A stretch of DNA of 64,000 nt from Kitasatospora aureofaciens (GTDB lineage Bacteria; Actinomycetota; Actinomycetes; Streptomycetales; Streptomycetaceae). Each line of letters begins with the position of its first letter. Position 1 is the first letter of the stretch. Position numbers and translations under genes: made by a program. The notes beneath the pieces are model-generated. The model was not told the origin of the DNA and made no database searches. It saw nothing but the letters and a program-made list of their open reading frames with translations. Shown here piece after piece: positions 49,422 to 58,056 of this stretch. The DNA lies in contig NZ_JPRF03000038.1 of NCBI RefSeq assembly GCF_001188955.3, forward strand, positions 1 to 64,000, in the 5' to 3' direction.

Positions 49422-49547
49422 GGCGCCCCCATTGTGGACCCTCGCGCCGACACTCCCGGTCAGCGGCCCTCTTCCGCCCCTGGCGAACGCCACTTCCGCG
49501 CGGGCACGAACACGCCCCACGCGCGTTGCACCACAATGGGGGACGCC
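49422..49547. promoter_or_regulatory. Mirror-image elements in the divergent parC/M16 promoter region
   Basis: GGCGCCCCCATTGTGG (49422-49437) and CCACAATGGGGGACGCC (49531-49547) form an inverted repeat with 93 bp between the arms and one inserted base. Each divergent gene therefore sees the same CCACAATGGGGG element in its own orientation, suggesting paired promoters or binding sites for one regulator. The rest of the 306-bp gap shows no gene. Confidence 0.55.
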
Positions 49548-49587
49548 ACACGAACCCCGACATCGACGACGGGAAGGACCCGAGCGC

Positions 49588-50931
49588 ATGGCCAACCCGG
49601 CCCCCGCCTCCAGCCGAGGCATCGCCATCACCGAGCACCGCCTGGCCAACGGCCTGCGCGTCGTCCTCTCCGAGGACCGCCTCACCCCGGTCGCCGCCGT
49701 CTGCCTCTGGTACGACGTGGGCTCCCGCCACGAGGTCAAGGGCCGCACCGGCCTGGCCCACCTCTTCGAGCACCTGATGTTCCAGGGCTCCGCGAACGTC
49801 TCCAACAACGGGCACTTCGAACTCGTCCAGGGCGCCGGCGGCTCGCTCAACGGCACCACCAGCTTCGAGCGCACCAACTACTACGAGACCATGCCCGCCC
49901 ACCAGCTGGAGCTCGCCCTCTGGCTGGAGGCCGACCGGATGGGCTCCCTGCTCGCCGCCCTCGACGAGACGTCCATGGAGAACCAGCGCGCCGTCGTCAA
50001 GAACGAACGCCGCCAGCGCTACGACAACGTCCCGTACGGCACCGCCTTCGAGAAGCTCACCGCGCTCTCCTTCCCCGACGGCCACCCGTACCACCACACC
50101 CCCATCGGCTCCATGGCCGACCTCGACGCCGCCACCCTCGACGACGCCCGCGCGTTCTTCCGCACCTACTACGCGCCCAACAACGCGGTGCTGTCCATCG
50201 TCGGCGACATCGACCCCGAGCAGACCATCGCCTGGGTCGAGAAGTACTTCGGCTCCATCCCCGCCCACGACGGCAAACAGCCCCCGCGCTCCGGCGAACT
50301 CCCCGACACCATCGGCCGCGAACTCCGGCAGAACCTCACCGAGGACGTCCCCTCCCGCGCCCTGATGGCCGCCTACCGCCTGCCCCAGGACGGCACCCGC
50401 GAGGCCGACGCCGCCGACCTCGCCCTCACCATCCTCGGCAGCGGCGAGTCCAGCCGCCTCTACAACCGGCTCGTCCGCCGCGACCGCACCGCGGTCGCCG
50501 CCGGCTTCGGCCTGCTGCGCCTCGCCGGCGCCCCCAGCCTCGGCTGGCTCGACGTCAAGACCTCCGGCGACGCCACCATCGCGCAGATCGACGCCGCCGT
50601 CGACGAGGAACTCGCCCGCTTCGCCGCCGAGGGCCCCACCGCCGAGGAACTCGAGCGCGCCCAGGCCCAGATCGAGCGCGAGTGGCTCGACCGGCTCACC
50701 ACCGTCGCCGGCCGCGCCGACGAACTCTGCCGCTACGCCGTCCTGTTCGGCGACCCCAAGCTGCTGAACGAGGCCCTCCCCAAGGTGCTCGACGTCACCG
50801 CCGAAGAGGTCAAGGCCGTCGCCGAGGCCCGACTCCACCCCGAAAACCGGGCCGTCCTCGTCTACGAGCCGACCGCGACCGCCGCCGACGCTTCCGACGC
50901 CGCTTCCGAAGAGGAGGGTGCCGCCGTATGA
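49588..50931 (+). CDS. M16 zinc metallopeptidase, catalytic subunit
   Basis: A 447-residue peptidase. The inverted zinc motif HLFEH (residues 58-62) supplies two His and the catalytic Glu. The third zinc ligand Glu lies about 75 residues later in the KNERRQRYDN segment. The second half-domain follows the usual M16 fold. GGAAGGA lies nine bases before ATG 49588. Its stop overlaps the start of a second M16 gene that lacks the zinc motif, so the two form a heterodimer like the processing-peptidase alpha/beta pair. It probably degrades or processes peptides. Confidence 0.92.
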   Translation: MANPAPASSRGIAITEHRLANGLRVVLSEDRLTPVAAVCLWYDVGSRHEVKGRTGLAHLFEHLMFQGSANVSNNGHFELVQGAGGSLNGTTSFERTNYYETMPAHQLELALWLEADRMGSLLAALDETSMENQRAVVKNERRQRYDNVPYGTAFEKLTALSFPDGHPYHHTPIGSMADLDAATLDDARAFFRTYYAPNNAVLSIVGDIDPEQTIAWVEKYFGSIPAHDGKQPPRSGELPDTIGRELRQNLTEDVPSRALMAAYRLPQDGTREADAADLALTILGSGESSRLYNRLVRRDRTAVAAGFGLLRLAGAPSLGWLDVKTSGDATIAQIDAAVDEELARFAAEGPTAEELERAQAQIEREWLDRLTTVAGRADELCRYAVLFGDPKLLNEALPKVLDVTAEEVKAVAEARLHPENRAVLVYEPTATAADASDAASEEEGAAV

Positions 50932-52316
50932 GCACCGACTACGTCCCCGCGATGACCTTCCACCCCCAGCCCACGCCCGGCACCCCCAGCCCGTGGGCGT
51001 TCCCCGCCCCCGAGCGCGCCGCCCTCGGCAACGGCATCACCGTCCTGCACTGCCACCGGCCCGGCCAGCAGCTGGTCGCCGTCGAGGTCCTCCTCGACGC
51101 CCCGCTCGCCGCCGAGCCCGAGGGCCTCGACGGCATCGCCGCCATCCTCGCCCGGGCCCTCAGCGAGGGCACCGACACCCTCAGCGCCGAGGAGTTCGCC
51201 GGCGAGCTCGAACGCGCCGGTGCCACCCTCGACGCCCACGCCGACCACCCGTGCATCCGGGTCGCCCTGGAGGTCCCCGCCTCCCGGCTCCAGCGCGGCC
51301 TCACCCTGCTCGCCGACGCCCTGCGCGCCCCCGCCCTCCCCGCCGAGGAGATCGAGCGCCTCGTCGCCAACCGCCTCGACGAGATCGTCCACGAGCAGGC
51401 CAACCCCGCCCGGCGCGCCGCCAAGGCCCTCTACGCCGAGCTCTTCGACGCCGCGGACCGCCTCTCCCGGCCCCGCAGCGGCACCGCCGACACCGTCAAG
51501 TCGATCGACCGCGCCGCCGTCAAGGCCTTCTACGACGCCCACGTGCGCCCCGCCACCACCACCGTCGTGGTGGTCGGCGACCTCACCGGCGTCGACCTGC
51601 CCGCCCTGCTGGAGAGCACCCTCGGCGCCTGGACCGGCTCCGCCGCCGAACCCTCCGTCCACGCCCCGGTCACCGGCGACGACCGCGGCCGCGTCGTCAT
51701 CGTCGACCGGCCCGGCTCCGTCCAGACCCAGCTGCTGATCGGCCGGATCGGCCCCGACCGCCACGACCCGGTCTGGGCCGCCCAGATCCTCGGCACCTAC
51801 TGCCTCGGCGGCACCCTCACCTCCCGCCTCGACCGCGTCCTGCGCGAGGAGAAGGGCTACACCTACGGCGTCCGCGCCTTCGCCCAGCCGCTGCGCTCCG
51901 CCGCGGACGGCAGCGGGCGCTCGCTGCTCGCCATCAGCGGCTCGGTGGACACCGCCTCCACCGCCCCCGCGCTCGCCGACACCTGGACCATCCTGCGCGA
52001 CCTCGCCGCCGAGGGCCTCACCGACGCCGAGCGCGACGAGGCCGTGCAGTTCCTGGTCGGCGTCGCACCGCTGAAGTACGAGACCGCGGGCTCGGTCGCC
52101 GGCACCCTGGCCGACCAGGTCGAGCAGAACCTCCCGGACGACTACCAGGCCGAGGTCTACCGGCAGCTGGCCGAACTGCCCACCGCCGCGGCCACCGAGG
52201 CCGTGGTCGCGGCCTTCCCGCCGGACCGCCTGGTCACCGTCCTGGTCGGCGACGCCGCCGAGATCGAGGCGGACGTGCGGGCGCTCGGGATCGGCGAGGT
52301 CACCGTCATCAGCTGA
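50928..52316 (+). CDS. M16 peptidase-like non-catalytic subunit
   Basis: A 462-residue M16-fold protein translationally coupled to the catalytic subunit (ATGA). Where HxxEH should stand, the sequence reads GLDGIAAILARALSEGT, so no zinc can be bound. The C-terminal domain (SRLDRVLREEKGYTYGVRAFAQP) is well conserved and contains the Arg and Tyr residues that in such pairs bind substrate. Role inferred: the substrate-binding half of a heterodimeric M16B peptidase. Confidence 0.9.
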   Translation: MSTDYVPAMTFHPQPTPGTPSPWAFPAPERAALGNGITVLHCHRPGQQLVAVEVLLDAPLAAEPEGLDGIAAILARALSEGTDTLSAEEFAGELERAGATLDAHADHPCIRVALEVPASRLQRGLTLLADALRAPALPAEEIERLVANRLDEIVHEQANPARRAAKALYAELFDAADRLSRPRSGTADTVKSIDRAAVKAFYDAHVRPATTTVVVVGDLTGVDLPALLESTLGAWTGSAAEPSVHAPVTGDDRGRVVIVDRPGSVQTQLLIGRIGPDRHDPVWAAQILGTYCLGGTLTSRLDRVLREEKGYTYGVRAFAQPLRSAADGSGRSLLAISGSVDTASTAPALADTWTILRDLAAEGLTDAERDEAVQFLVGVAPLKYETAGSVAGTLADQVEQNLPDDYQAEVYRQLAELPTAAATEAVVAAFPPDRLVTVLVGDAAEIEADVRALGIGEVTVIS

Positions 52317-52337
52317 CGCCTGCGGTTGCTTCTCGTT

Positions 52338-52383
52338 CGGCCCGGTGGAGCGCTTTCGCTCCGCCGGGCCGGACGCGTTTTTA
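52338..52383 (+). terminator. Intrinsic terminator with T-tract
   Basis: A 15-bp stem (52338-52352/52357-52371, one G-T pair) with loop CTTT is followed by TTTTT at 52378-52382. This is one of the few hairpins here with a classical T-run. Confidence 0.85.
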
Positions 52384-52389
52384 AATCCC

Positions 52390-52427
52390 TTGCGGCCGTG
52401 TCCGGTTCCGTGGATAGATGTTCCACG
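52390..52427 (+). promoter_or_regulatory. Putative promoter with overlapping palindrome upstream of rtcB
   Basis: A possible -35 TTGCGG (52390-52395) and -10 ATAGAT (52414-52419) are 18 bp apart. The -10 sits inside a CGTGGA-N7-TCCACG dyad (52409-52427), a good arrangement for an operator. Confidence 0.45.
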
Positions 52428-52473
52428 ACGCACAGCACGTGCGAACTGCGAGGAACGAAGGGAGGCGGTCACC

Positions 52474-52542
52474 ATGCGGGTCGAGCGAACCATACGACGC
52501 TCCCCAAGGCCGTACCTCCCCTGTTCCGCTCCGGCTGCCTGA
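52474..52542 (+). CDS. 22-residue small ORF upstream of rtcB
   Basis: AAGGGAGG (52458-52465) lies eight bases before ATG 52474, a near-ideal initiation site. The peptide MRVERTIRRSPRPYLPCSAP(AA) is basic at the start and ends with a Cys/Pro/Ala tail. It ends 100 bp before rtcB. It may be a leader peptide in the rtcB transcript or a small independent protein. No homologue is known to me. Confidence 0.5.
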   Translation: MRVERTIRRSPRPYLPCSAPAA

Positions 52543-52642
52543 GCGCAGCCCTTCCCCGAACTTCCCCGAGCCACGCCGGGATCGGCATTCGCGCGGCATT
52601 CCCTTTCCTCTGAACTCACCGACCGCTGGAGGTCGTTCAACC

Positions 52643-53836
52643 ATGACGTACACCGAGGTGCCCGGAATCCGGGTGCCGATCCGGATGTGGACCGACCCGG
52701 CGACGGTCGAGGGAGCGGCCCTGCAGCAGCTGCGCAACATCAGCTCCCTGCCCTGGCTGCACGGCCTCGCCGTGATGCCGGACGTCCACCTGGGCAAGGG
52801 CGCGACCGTCGGTTCCGTCATCGCCATGAAGGGCGCGGTCTGCCCGGCGGCGGTCGGCGTCGACATCGGCTGCGGGATGAGCGCGGTGAAGACCTCCCTC
52901 ACCGCCGAGGACCTCCCGGACGGCCTCTCCGGCCTGCGCTCCAAGATCGAGCAGGCCATCCCGGTCGGCCGGGGCCTCCACACCGACCCGGTCGACCCGG
53001 CCAAGCTGCACGGCTTCCGCGCGGCGGGCTGGGACGACTTCTGGCAGCGCTTCGACGGGGTCGCGGAGGAGGTCAAGTGGCGCCGCGAGCGGGCGATGCA
53101 GCAGATGGGAACGCTCGGGGCCGGCAACCACTTCTGCGAGGTCTGCATCGATACGTCCGGTTCGGTGTGGCTGATGCTGCACTCCGGCTCCCGGAACATC
53201 GGCAAGGAGCTGGCGGAGCACCACATGGGCGTCGCCCGATCGCTTTCGCACAACCAGGGCCTGGTCGACCAGGACCTGGCGGTGTTCCTCGCGAAGACCC
53301 CGGAGATGGCCGCCTACCGCCAGGACCTCTTCTGGGCGCAGGAGTACGCGAAGCACAACCGCGCGGTCATGATGGCGCTCTTCCAGGACGTCGTCCGGCG
53401 TGAGTTCGCCAAGGCGGACGTCACCTTCGACGAGGTGATCAGCTGCCACCACAACTACGTGGCGGAGGAGCGGTACGACGGCGTCGACCTGCTGGTGACC
53501 CGCAAGGGCGCGATCCGGGCCGGCTCCGGCGACCTCGGGATCATCCCGGGCTCGATGGGGACGGGTTCCTACATCGTCCGCGGCCTGGGCAACGCGGCTT
53601 CGTTCAACTCCGCCTCGCACGGCGCGGGCCGCAAGATGAGCCGCAACGCCGCCAAGAAGCGGTTCACCACACGTGACCTGGCCGAGCAGACCGCGGGCGT
53701 GGAGTGCCGCAAGGACAGCGGTGTCGTGGACGAGATCCCGGGCGCCTACAAGAACATCGAGAAGGTCATCGACCAGCAGAAGGACCTCGTCGAGGTGGTC
53801 GCGCACCTCAAGCAGGTGGTCTGCGTCAAGGGCTGA
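52643..53836 (+). CDS. rtcB: RNA-splicing ligase RtcB
   Basis: A 397-residue RtcB, which joins RNA 2',3'-cyclic phosphate or 3'-phosphate ends to 5'-OH ends using GTP and manganese. Metal and active-site motifs are visible: MPDVHLGKGATVG, VDIGCGM (Asp74, Cys77), GAGNHFCEVC, HSGSRNIGKE, and the guanylylated-His region NSASHGAGRKMSR. Length is typical for the bacterial form. No archease or rtcA gene is adjacent. GGAGG upstream of ATG 52643. In bacteria RtcB acts in RNA repair, including tRNA or rRNA after damage. Confidence 0.95.
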   Translation: MTYTEVPGIRVPIRMWTDPATVEGAALQQLRNISSLPWLHGLAVMPDVHLGKGATVGSVIAMKGAVCPAAVGVDIGCGMSAVKTSLTAEDLPDGLSGLRSKIEQAIPVGRGLHTDPVDPAKLHGFRAAGWDDFWQRFDGVAEEVKWRRERAMQQMGTLGAGNHFCEVCIDTSGSVWLMLHSGSRNIGKELAEHHMGVARSLSHNQGLVDQDLAVFLAKTPEMAAYRQDLFWAQEYAKHNRAVMMALFQDVVRREFAKADVTFDEVISCHHNYVAEERYDGVDLLVTRKGAIRAGSGDLGIIPGSMGTGSYIVRGLGNAASFNSASHGAGRKMSRNAAKKRFTTRDLAEQTAGVECRKDSGVVDEIPGAYKNIEKVIDQQKDLVEVVAHLKQVVCVKG

Positions 53837-53855
53837 GTCCGGGGCCCGAAGAGCA

Positions 53856-53893
53856 GATCGGGCTGCCGCCACGATGTGGCGGCACCCTGATCG
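53856..53893. terminator. Bidirectional hairpin terminator
   Basis: The core stem is TGCCGCCAC/GTGGCGGCA (53864-53872, 53876-53884), extended by GATCGGG/CCCTGATC. It lies between rtcB and ptsH. Confidence 0.8.
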
Positions 53894-53907
53894 GGCAGCT
53901 GTGAGGC

Positions 53908-54186
53908 TCAGGCGGCGGGGAGCTCGTCGAGGCCTTCGGAGACCAGCTTGGCGAGGCGGTCGAGGGCTTCGTCGGCGCCCGGGGCGTCGGAGGCCAGGAT
54001 GACCTCCTCGCCGCCCTGGGCGCCCAGGCCGAGGAGGCCGAGCATGGAGGCGGCGTTGACCGGGTTGCCGCCCGGCTTGGCGATGGTGATCGGCACGCCG
54101 GTGGCCGTGACGGCCCGGACGAAGATGGAGGCGGGACGGGCGTGCAGGCCCTCGGCCCAACCGATGGTGACGCGGCGCTCAGCCAT
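53908..54186 (-). CDS. ptsH: Phosphocarrier protein HPr
   Basis: A 92-residue HPr of the PEP:sugar phosphotransferase system. GLHARPAS holds the phosphorylated His15. The later NPVNAASMLGLLGLG has Ser47 near the regulatory serine position of Gram-positive HPr. It takes phosphate from enzyme I (not in this window) and passes it to sugar-specific EIIA domains. ATG 54186. It is convergent with rtcB and divergent from pat. Confidence 0.95.
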   Translation of the reverse strand: MAERRVTIGWAEGLHARPASIFVRAVTATGVPITIAKPGGNPVNAASMLGLLGLGAQGGEEVILASDAPGADEALDRLAKLVSEGLDELPAA

Positions 54187-54413
54187 GAGACGTGCCTTTC
54201 CGGTGAAGCTGGTCACGGCCGTGCTCGGGGGAGCGGGGGAAACGACCGTGTTGTCTAGACCAGTGTTGCACGCAGGCAACCCCTCCGAGGCGTGGCGTTC
54301 GGGAGTTGTGATTGTTTCTTTTCGGGGCATAAGGCCCGGCCAGTGGTCCTGTCCACCCTGCCGTGAGCACGCGCCCGGCGCCATTCGGCCCGCCGCCGGA
54401 TAACCTGACGAAT

Positions 54414-57260
54414 GTGGAAGACCCCGCGGTGGCGAACCCCGCGCAACCCGACTATCCGCAGCACTGGGAAGCCGACGTCCTGCTGCGTGACGGCGGCACG
54501 GCCCGGATCCGGCCCATCACTCCCGACGACGCCGGGCGACTGGTCGAGTTCTACGAGCAGGTCTCGGACCAGTCCAAGTACTTCCGCTTCTTCGCCCCCT
54601 ATCCGCGGCTGTCCGACAAGGACGTCCGCCGCTTCACCCACCACGACTTCGTGAACCGGGTCGGTCTCGCCGTGGTGGTCCGGGACCACTTCATCGCCAC
54701 CGTCCGCTATGACCGGATCGACGCCGAGGGCCGTCCCTCCGAGCACGGCACGGACGCCGAGGTCGCATTCCTGGTCCAGGACGCCCACCAGGGGCGGGGG
54801 GTCGCCTCCGCCCTGCTGGAGCACATCGCCGCGGTGGCCCAGGAACGCGGCATCCGCCGCTTCCAGGCCGAGGTGCTGCCGGAGAACCGCAAGATGGTGA
54901 AGGTCTTCACCGACGCCGGTTACACCCAGCGCCGCAGCTTCACCGACGGCGTGGTGCACCTGGAGTTCGACCTCGAGCAGACCGACCGCTCGCTCGCCGT
55001 GATGCGCGCCCGCGAGCACCGCGCCGAGGCCCGCTCGGTGCAGCGGCTGCTGACCCCGCGCTCGGTGGCCGTGATCGGTGTCTCCCGCAACCCGCAGACC
55101 GTGGGCCGGGCCCTCCTGCGCGACCTGCTCGGCAGCTTCGACACCGAGTTCGCGAGCCGGTACGAGCCCGAGCACGCCCCGCGCGCCGTCTACGCGGTGA
55201 ACCGCGGCGCCCCGCCCGGCACCGAGCTGGACGGCGTGCCGGTCCACCGTTCGATTCTGGACATTCCCGGGCCGGTCGATCTCGCGGTGATCGCCGTTCC
55301 CGAGAGCGCCGTCCCGGCGGCCGTCGCCGAGTGCGGCGCGCACGGCGTGCAGGGTCTGGTGGTGGTCACCGCCGGCTACGCGGAGACCGGACCGGAGGGC
55401 CGCGGCCGCCAGCGCGCCCTGGTCCGCCAGGCCCGCGCGGCGGGGATGCGGGTGATCGGCCCGAACGCCTTCGGCCTGATCAACACCGACCCCGACCGCC
55501 CGCTGAACGCCTCGCTCGCCCCCCACCTGCCCGACCGCGGCGGCTTCGGGATCTTCTGCCAGTCCGGCGCGATCGGCGTGGCCCTGCTGGAGGCCGCCCA
55601 CCGGCGCGGCCTCGGCGTCTCCTCCTTCGCCTCGGTCGGCAACCGCTCGGACGTCTCCGGAAACGACTTCCTGCAGTACTGGGCCGAGGACGACGCCACC
55701 GAGGTGGTGCTGCTCTACCTGGAATCCTTCGGCAACCCCCGCAAGTTCACCCGGATCGCCCGCCGCCTGGCCGCCGCCAAGCCGGTGGTGGTGGTCAAGG
55801 GAGCCCGGCACACCGGCAGTCTGCCGCCCGGCCACGCCGTTCCGGCCACCGCCACCGGTCTGCGCGACGCCACCGTGGACGCGCTGTTCGAACAGGCCGG
55901 GGTGACCAGAGTGGCGACCATCACCGAGCTGTTCGACACCGGGGAGCTGCTCGCCCAGCAGCCGCTGCCGCCCGGCGACCGGGTCGCGGTGGTCGGCAAC
56001 TCCGACTCGCTCGGCCTGCTCACCTACGACGCCTGCCTGAGTGCCGGGCTGCGCCCGTGCACGCCCGTCGACCTCACCACCGCCGCCACTGGCGAGAACT
56101 TCCGGATCGCACTGGACGTCGCGCTCAGCGACCCCGCCGTGGACGCGGTGATCGCCGTCGCCATCCCCCCGATCGGCACCTCCGCCCACGCCTTCATGGG
56201 CGGCCGACTGGCCGGCCCGGACGACCCGGAGATGGGCTCGGACGACCCGGAGATCGCCACCGCCCTGCTCGAAGCGGGAGAGCGTGCACGGGAGTTGGGC
56301 AAGCCCCTGGTGCTGGCCCACCTGGCCCTGACCGACCTGCCGACCAGGCTGCGCCCCGGCGGTATCCCGGCCTACGCGGCGCCCGAGCGCGCCGTGCGCG
56401 CCCTCGCGCACGCCGTGCACTACGCGCAGTGGCGCCGCCGTACCGCCGAGGCGGAGGAGACGGCGCGCGTCCCGGAGCTGGACCGGATCGACGAGCCCGG
56501 CGCCCGCGCCCTGGTGGAGGCGGCGCTGAGCACCAGGGCCGCGACAGCCGCGCGCACCCAGCCGGGCGGCGCCCGGATCACCCTGCCGGACGCCGAGGCC
56601 CGGGCGCTGCTGGCCCGCTACGGCATCGACGTCTCGCCCACGCTGCCCGCCCCGGACGAGGAGGCCGCGGTCCGGGCCGCCGATCAGCTCGGCTACCCGG
56701 TGGCCCTGAAGGCGACCGCCCCGCACCTGCGCCACCGCCCCGACCTGGGCAGCGTCCGGTTGGACCTCACCGGCGAGCCGGGCCTGCGCCGTGCCCACCG
56801 CGAGCTGGACGCCCTGCTCGGCGGCGCGGCCGGGGCCGAACTGGTGGTGCAGCAACTGGCCCCGCGCGGCGTGGACACCGTGATCGGCGCCACGGTCGAC
56901 CCGGCCGTCGGCGCGATCCTGTCCTTCGGCCTGGCCGGAGCCCCTGCCGAACTGCTCGGCGACGTGGCCCACCGGCTCGTCCCGGCGACCGACCAGGACG
57001 TCGCCGGGCTGATCCGCGAGGTGCGGGCGGCGCCGCTGCTGTTCGGCTGGCGCGGTGCCGAGGCGGTGGACACCGACGCGCTGGAGGAACTGCTGCTGCG
57101 GGTCTCGCAGCTGGTGGACGACGTCCCGGAGATCGCCTCGGTGGACCTCGAACCGGTGGTCGTCGCCCCGCACGGGCTGGCGATCCTGGGGGCACGGGTT
57201 CGGGTCGCACCGCTGCCCGTCCGCAGCGATCTGGGCCCGCGCGCGATGAGCACGCTGTAA
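54414..57260 (+). CDS. Protein acetyltransferase Pat: GNAT domain fused to acyl-CoA synthetase-like domains
   Basis: A 948-residue protein. The GNAT domain is N-terminal (about 15-170: RIRPITPDDAGRLVEFYEQVSDQSKYFRFFAPYP ... VQDAHQGRGVASALLEHIAAVAQERG). CoA-binding and ligase-CoA domains (about 205-660) and an ATP-grasp domain (about 700-945) follow. These NDP-forming-synthetase parts are regulatory in Pat enzymes. S. lividans PatA has this GNAT-first order, the reverse of Salmonella Pat, and acetylates acetyl-CoA synthetase. GTG 54414 lies eight bases after a TAACCT -10-like element, suggesting a leaderless mRNA; GTG 54363 is an alternative. Confidence 0.88.
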   Translation: MEDPAVANPAQPDYPQHWEADVLLRDGGTARIRPITPDDAGRLVEFYEQVSDQSKYFRFFAPYPRLSDKDVRRFTHHDFVNRVGLAVVVRDHFIATVRYDRIDAEGRPSEHGTDAEVAFLVQDAHQGRGVASALLEHIAAVAQERGIRRFQAEVLPENRKMVKVFTDAGYTQRRSFTDGVVHLEFDLEQTDRSLAVMRAREHRAEARSVQRLLTPRSVAVIGVSRNPQTVGRALLRDLLGSFDTEFASRYEPEHAPRAVYAVNRGAPPGTELDGVPVHRSILDIPGPVDLAVIAVPESAVPAAVAECGAHGVQGLVVVTAGYAETGPEGRGRQRALVRQARAAGMRVIGPNAFGLINTDPDRPLNASLAPHLPDRGGFGIFCQSGAIGVALLEAAHRRGLGVSSFASVGNRSDVSGNDFLQYWAEDDATEVVLLYLESFGNPRKFTRIARRLAAAKPVVVVKGARHTGSLPPGHAVPATATGLRDATVDALFEQAGVTRVATITELFDTGELLAQQPLPPGDRVAVVGNSDSLGLLTYDACLSAGLRPCTPVDLTTAATGENFRIALDVALSDPAVDAVIAVAIPPIGTSAHAFMGGRLAGPDDPEMGSDDPEIATALLEAGERARELGKPLVLAHLALTDLPTRLRPGGIPAYAAPERAVRALAHAVHYAQWRRRTAEAEETARVPELDRIDEPGARALVEAALSTRAATAARTQPGGARITLPDAEARALLARYGIDVSPTLPAPDEEAAVRAADQLGYPVALKATAPHLRHRPDLGSVRLDLTGEPGLRRAHRELDALLGGAAGAELVVQQLAPRGVDTVIGATVDPAVGAILSFGLAGAPAELLGDVAHRLVPATDQDVAGLIREVRAAPLLFGWRGAEAVDTDALEELLLRVSQLVDDVPEIASVDLEPVVVAPHGLAILGARVRVAPLPVRSDLGPRAMSTL

Positions 57261-57352
57261 CCTTCCTTGGTTGCGCCTGCCCGTTGGCGCTGATGTCCGA
57301 AGCTCGGCGCCGTGCCGCCCGCTTCGTCGGCGGACCATGCCAGGATGGAGTT

Positions 57353-57952
57353 ATGGCGAAGACCGGTACCACCACCACTCAGGACCTGCGTTCGGCGATC
57401 GAGCGCAGCGGCTACTACCCGGCCCTGGTGTCCGAGGCGGTGGAGTCCGCGGTGGGCCCGGAGCCGATCAGCTCCTACCTGGTGCACCAGGAGACGACCT
57501 TCGACTCCAACGAGGTGCGCCGGCACGTGACGGTGCTGGTGCTGACCCCGACCCGGTTCGTGGTGAGCCACACCGACGAGCAGTCCGGTGACGCGGGCAG
57601 CCCCGCGGTGCCGTTCGCGACGACCTCGACGGAGAGCGTCCGGCTGGACCGGATCGGCTCGGTCGTGCTGAGCCGGATGGTGGCGAACCCGGAGACCTAC
57701 ACGCCCGGCACGCTGCCGCGCGAGGTGGTGCTGACGATCGGCTGGGGCGCCGTGCAGCGTCTGGACCTGGAGCCGGCCGGCTGCTCGGACCCGAACTGCG
57801 ACGCGGACCACGGCTACACCGGTTCGGCGACGGCCGACGACCTCTCGCTGCGGGTCAGCGAGGCCGGGGACGGCCCGGAGACGGTGGCCCAGGCGCTGGT
57901 GTTCGCCCGGGCGCTGTCCGACGCGACGATCGACAACGGCCCGCGGGCCTGA
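57353..57952 (+). CDS. DUF5998 protein of unknown function
   Basis: A 199-residue soluble protein conserved in actinomycetes. It begins with a helical part TQDLRSAIERSGYYPALVSEAVESAVGPEPISSYLVHQETTFDSNEVRRHVTVLVLTPTRFVVSHTDE. A possible metal site CSDPNCDADHGYTG lies near residue 143. ATG 57353 has GGATGGAG just upstream. It lies between pat and the phosphodiesterase gene, all on the same strand. No function can be assigned. Confidence 0.8.
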   Translation: MAKTGTTTTQDLRSAIERSGYYPALVSEAVESAVGPEPISSYLVHQETTFDSNEVRRHVTVLVLTPTRFVVSHTDEQSGDAGSPAVPFATTSTESVRLDRIGSVVLSRMVANPETYTPGTLPREVVLTIGWGAVQRLDLEPAGCSDPNCDADHGYTGSATADDLSLRVSEAGDGPETVAQALVFARALSDATIDNGPRA

Positions 57953-58056
57953 GCCCCACCCGAACCCCGCCGGACCCGGCCGCTTCCGTCCGAGTTCCCG
58001 CCCGCGTGCCCGTTCGCGCTCCCGCCCGCGTTTCCGACCGCTACGAATCCGGTTCC

